A DNA stretch of 64,000 bases, taken from NCBI RefSeq assembly GCF_015291625.1, contig NZ_CP030047.1:3906001-3970000 (forward strand), written 5' to 3'. The position numbers and the translations under genes were made by a program. The notes beneath the pieces were generated by a model. That model searched no databases and was not told the origin of the DNA. It saw only the letters and a list, made by a program, of their open reading frames with translations. The DNA is from Bradyrhizobium sp. CCBAU 53421 (GTDB lineage: Bacteria; Pseudomonadota; Alphaproteobacteria; Rhizobiales; Xanthobacteraceae). The number at the start of each line of letters is the position of its first letter. Position 1 is the first letter of the stretch. This document shows, in pieces, positions 62,025-64,000 of this stretch.

Positions 62025-62831
62025 ATGTACGAATTCAAATATCATCGTCCCGGCACCGTGCGGCAGGCCGCCAACCTGCTGGTGAAGAACGAGGACGCCA
62101 AGCTGATCGCCGGCGGTCACACGCTGGTGCCGGTCATGAAGCAGCGGCTCGCGAGCCCGCCGCATCTGGTCGACCTCTCCCATATCGAAGGTCTCGACGC
62201 GATCGAGATGAAGGGCCGCTCGCTGGTGATCGGCGCCACCGCCAAGCATGCCGAGGTCGCGAACTCCGCGACCGTCCGCGAGGCGATCCCGGCGCTGGCC
62301 GAGCTGGCCGGCCTGATCGGTGATCCCGCCGTGCGTCACCGCGGCACCCTCGGCGGCTCGCTCGCCAACAACGACCCGACCGCCGACTATCCCGCCGCGG
62401 TGCTGGCGCTCGGCGCCACCATCGTCACCAACAAGCGCCGCCTGAAGGCCGAGGAATATTTCCAGGGCCTGTTCTCGACTGCGCTGGAGGCTGACGAGAT
62501 CATCACCAAGGTGATGTTCCCGCTGCCGAAGAAGGCCGCCTACGTCAAGTTCCGCAACCAGGCCTCGCGTTATGCGTTGGTTGGTGTGTTCGTGGCCAAG
62601 CGTCCGTCGGACGTGCGCGTCGCGGTCACCGGCGCGGGCTCCGATGGCGTGTTCCGCGCCACCGCGTTCGAGGAGGCCCTGAAGAAGCGCTTCTCGCACA
62701 AGGTGCTCGACGGCATCGCGGTTTCGGCCGAAGGGCTGAACAGCGACCTGCATGGCAGCGCCGAATACCGCGCGCATCTGATCGGCGTTCTGACGCGCAG
62801 GGCGGTGGAAGCCGCCAATGCCAAGGACTAG
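62025..62831 (+). CDS. coxM: Carbon monoxide dehydrogenase-type medium subunit (FAD-binding)
   Basis: A 268-residue flavoprotein subunit. FAD motifs are LIAGGHTLVPVMKQR (29-33) and RHRGTLGGSLANNDPTADYP (108-111), both as in CoxM. The C-terminal CO_deh_flav_C domain follows. The start MYEFKYHRPGTV at 62025 fits the family. Its stop lies in the first unit of a tandem repeat. It cannot act on a substrate without a molybdenum subunit. Confidence 0.93.
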   Translation: MYEFKYHRPGTVRQAANLLVKNEDAKLIAGGHTLVPVMKQRLASPPHLVDLSHIEGLDAIEMKGRSLVIGATAKHAEVANSATVREAIPALAELAGLIGDPAVRHRGTLGGSLANNDPTADYPAAVLALGATIVTNKRRLKAEEYFQGLFSTALEADEIITKVMFPLPKKAAYVKFRNQASRYALVGVFVAKRPSDVRVAVTGAGSDGVFRATAFEEALKKRFSHKVLDGIAVSAEGLNSDLHGSAEYRAHLIGVLTRRAVEAANAKD

Positions 62832-62883
62832 ATCCAAGGGACTAGATCCCAAGAGCTAGATCCCATGGTCTAGTTCCAAGAAC
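62828..62883. repeat. Four tandem 14-base CTAGATCC units over the coxM stop
   Basis: CTAGATCCAAGGGA, CTAGATCCCAAGAG, CTAGATCCCATGGT and CTAGTTCCAAGAAC stand exactly 14 bases apart. The coxM TAG is within the first. They fill half the gap to coxD. Confidence 0.75.
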
Positions 62884-62933
62884 CAAATCCACGGCGTGAT
62901 TTTGCTAACCCCTGTTCGAAGACTGGCAATTCC

Positions 62934-63842
62934 ATGAGTGCATCGGCGTTACCCACTTCCGTCGATGCGCTCGAGGAGCTGCTGACGTCGCGCGGCTATC
63001 TCGCCGAACGCTCGCTCGCGACCGTGACCTATCTCGCGCTGCGCATGGGCAGGCCGCTGTTCCTGGAAGGCGAGGCCGGCGTCGGCAAGACCGAGATCGC
63101 GAAGGTGCTGTCGGCGGCGCTCGGGCGCAAGCTGATCCGCTTGCAATGCTATGAAGGCCTCGACGTCGCCTCCGCCGTGTACGAGTGGAGCAGCGCGGCG
63201 CAGATGATCGCGATTCGACTGGCGGAAGCCTCCGGCGACACCGATCGCGACCAGCTCGCGAGCGACATCTTCGCCGAGCGCTTCCTGATCAAGCGGCCGC
63301 TGTTGCAGGCGCTCGAGCCCGACGTCGCGGGACCGCCGGTGCTGCTGATCGACGAGCTCGACCGCGCCGACGAGGCGTTCGAGGCGTATCTGTTGGAAAT
63401 CCTCAGCGACTTCCAGGTCACGATCCCCGAGCTCGGCACTGTGAAGGCGCCGGCGCCGCCGATCGTCATCATCACCTCGAACCGGACCCGCGAGATCCAC
63501 GACGCGCTGAAGCGGCGCTGCCTCTATCACTGGGTGGATTATCCCACCGCCGAGCGCGAGCTCGCGATCGTCAAGTCGCGGGTGCCGAACATCTCCGCAA
63601 AGCTGTCGCAGCAGGTGGTCCGCTTCGTGCAGGCGCTGCGCAACCAGGATTTCTACAAGTCGCCGGGAGTCGCCGAGACCATCGACTGGGCCACCGCGCT
63701 GTCCGAGCTCGACGCCCGCTCGCTGACCCCGCAGGTGGTCGGCGACACGCTGGGCGCGCTGCTCAAATATCAGGACGACATCGCGCGGATGCAGGGCGAT
63801 GCGTTGCAGAAGACATTGAAGGAAGCGACGAGCGAGACGTAA
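62934..63842 (+). CDS. coxD: MoxR family AAA+ ATPase (CoxD-like)
   Basis: A 302-residue AAA+ ATPase. Walker A is LEGEAGVGKTEIAKVL, Walker B VLLIDELDRADEAFEAY, sensor 1 IVIITSNRTREIHDALKRRC. In O. carboxidovorans CoxD helps build the Mo-Cu site of CO dehydrogenase with CoxE. It follows coxM and precedes the coxE start across a palindromic repeat. Confidence 0.92.
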   Translation: MSASALPTSVDALEELLTSRGYLAERSLATVTYLALRMGRPLFLEGEAGVGKTEIAKVLSAALGRKLIRLQCYEGLDVASAVYEWSSAAQMIAIRLAEASGDTDRDQLASDIFAERFLIKRPLLQALEPDVAGPPVLLIDELDRADEAFEAYLLEILSDFQVTIPELGTVKAPAPPIVIITSNRTREIHDALKRRCLYHWVDYPTAERELAIVKSRVPNISAKLSQQVVRFVQALRNQDFYKSPGVAETIDWATALSELDARSLTPQVVGDTLGALLKYQDDIARMQGDALQKTLKEATSET

Positions 63843-63862
63843 GTCGCGCGTCATAGCAACGT

Positions 63863-63958
63863 CCGTCATTCCGGAGCGATGCGTCAGCATCGAACCCGGA
63901 ATCTCGCGCCACAATCTCCAGATTCCGGGTTCACGCTGCGCGTGCCCCGGAATGACGA
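63863..63958. repeat. Palindrome GTCATTCCGG ... CCGGAATGAC between coxD and coxE
   Basis: GTCATTCCGG (63864) and CCGGAATGAC (63947) enclose a second inverted pair, ACCCGGAATCT and AGATTCCGGGTT. It is a common alphaproteobacterial intergenic repeat, here inside the cox gene row. Confidence 0.75.
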
Positions 63959-63970
63959 GGCAAAACAACG

Positions 63971-64000
63971 ATGGCGATCAACCACCTCGCGCCGCCCACC
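63971..64000 (+). CDS. Probable CoxE-like VWA protein (first 10 codons)
   Basis: ATG 63971 reads MAINHLAPPT to the end of the window. The position after coxD fits coxE, whose VWA-domain product works with CoxD in metal-site assembly. Ten residues are not enough to prove it. Confidence 0.4.
   Translation, partial: MAINHLAPPT

Overview
The window is a chromosomal stretch of an alphaproteobacterium of the Bradyrhizobium type. Evidence: high GC with strong third-position GC bias; three-part formylglycinamidine ribonucleotide synthase (purS, purQ, small purL); an F1-ATPase zeta-subunit gene beside purC; monothiol glutaredoxin and BolA near purL; and many copies of short intergenic palindromes common in Bradyrhizobium. 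The genus is inferred; no marker gene settles the species. I saw no rRNA, tRNA or CRISPR array.

Layout. 1-2.6 kb: end of a cyanate/nitrate-type ABC importer and cyanase (cynS), a cyanate detoxification operon. 2.7-4.6 kb: a PEP mutase/isocitrate lyase-family enzyme divergent from a LysR regulator. 4.6-7.6 kb: zeta subunit, purC, purS, an unknown secreted protein and purQ. 7.6-14.8 kb: accessory genes (Bug-type binding protein, EamA exporter, HxlR regulator, GST, secreted phosphodiesterase) and an apparently complete IS5/IS427-type element. 15-25 kb: purL, small membrane and stress proteins, an RND-pump remnant, an acyltransferase, bolA, LtrA, egtD and egtB, and grxD. 25-29.5 kb: a macro-domain protein, two tandem serine hydrolases and threonine aldolase. 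29.5-39.5 kb: a toxin-antitoxin pair with a frameshifted toxin, rpsD, an E2-like acyltransferase, cupin, HpaI aldolase, murI, cytochrome b561, an agmatine deiminase-type enzyme, an M20 hydrolase and purB.

39.8-44.6 kb is the least explained region. A NarL-type two-component pair stands divergent to a three-gene operon encoding an ExbB/TolQ-type channel protein and two membrane-anchored proteins of unknown function; a 38-residue membrane protein lies convergent. 44.7-47.9 kb: a TetR regulator behind a coupled 44-codon ORF and a perfect palindrome, then a metallophosphoesterase coupled to a protein kinase fused to a universal stress domain. 47.9-50.8 kb: rpe, an EF-hand protein and a P1 peptidase. 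50.9-56 kb: a branched-chain amino-acid ABC importer (livHMGF plus binding protein). 56.5-60.6 kb: a glycosyltransferase-like protein, an unknown membrane protein and pcaBDC (protocatechuate branch of the beta-ketoadipate pathway). 60.8-64 kb: coxG, coxS, coxM, coxD and the first codons of coxE. The catalytic coxL is missing from the place where form II clusters carry it.

The chromosomal backbone (purine synthesis, rpsD, murI, purB, rpe) is broken up by small accessory blocks and repeat elements. The most promising leads are the channel-like operon at 42-44 kb, the kinase-USP fusion, the coxL-less cox cluster and the TetR leader/operator arrangement.
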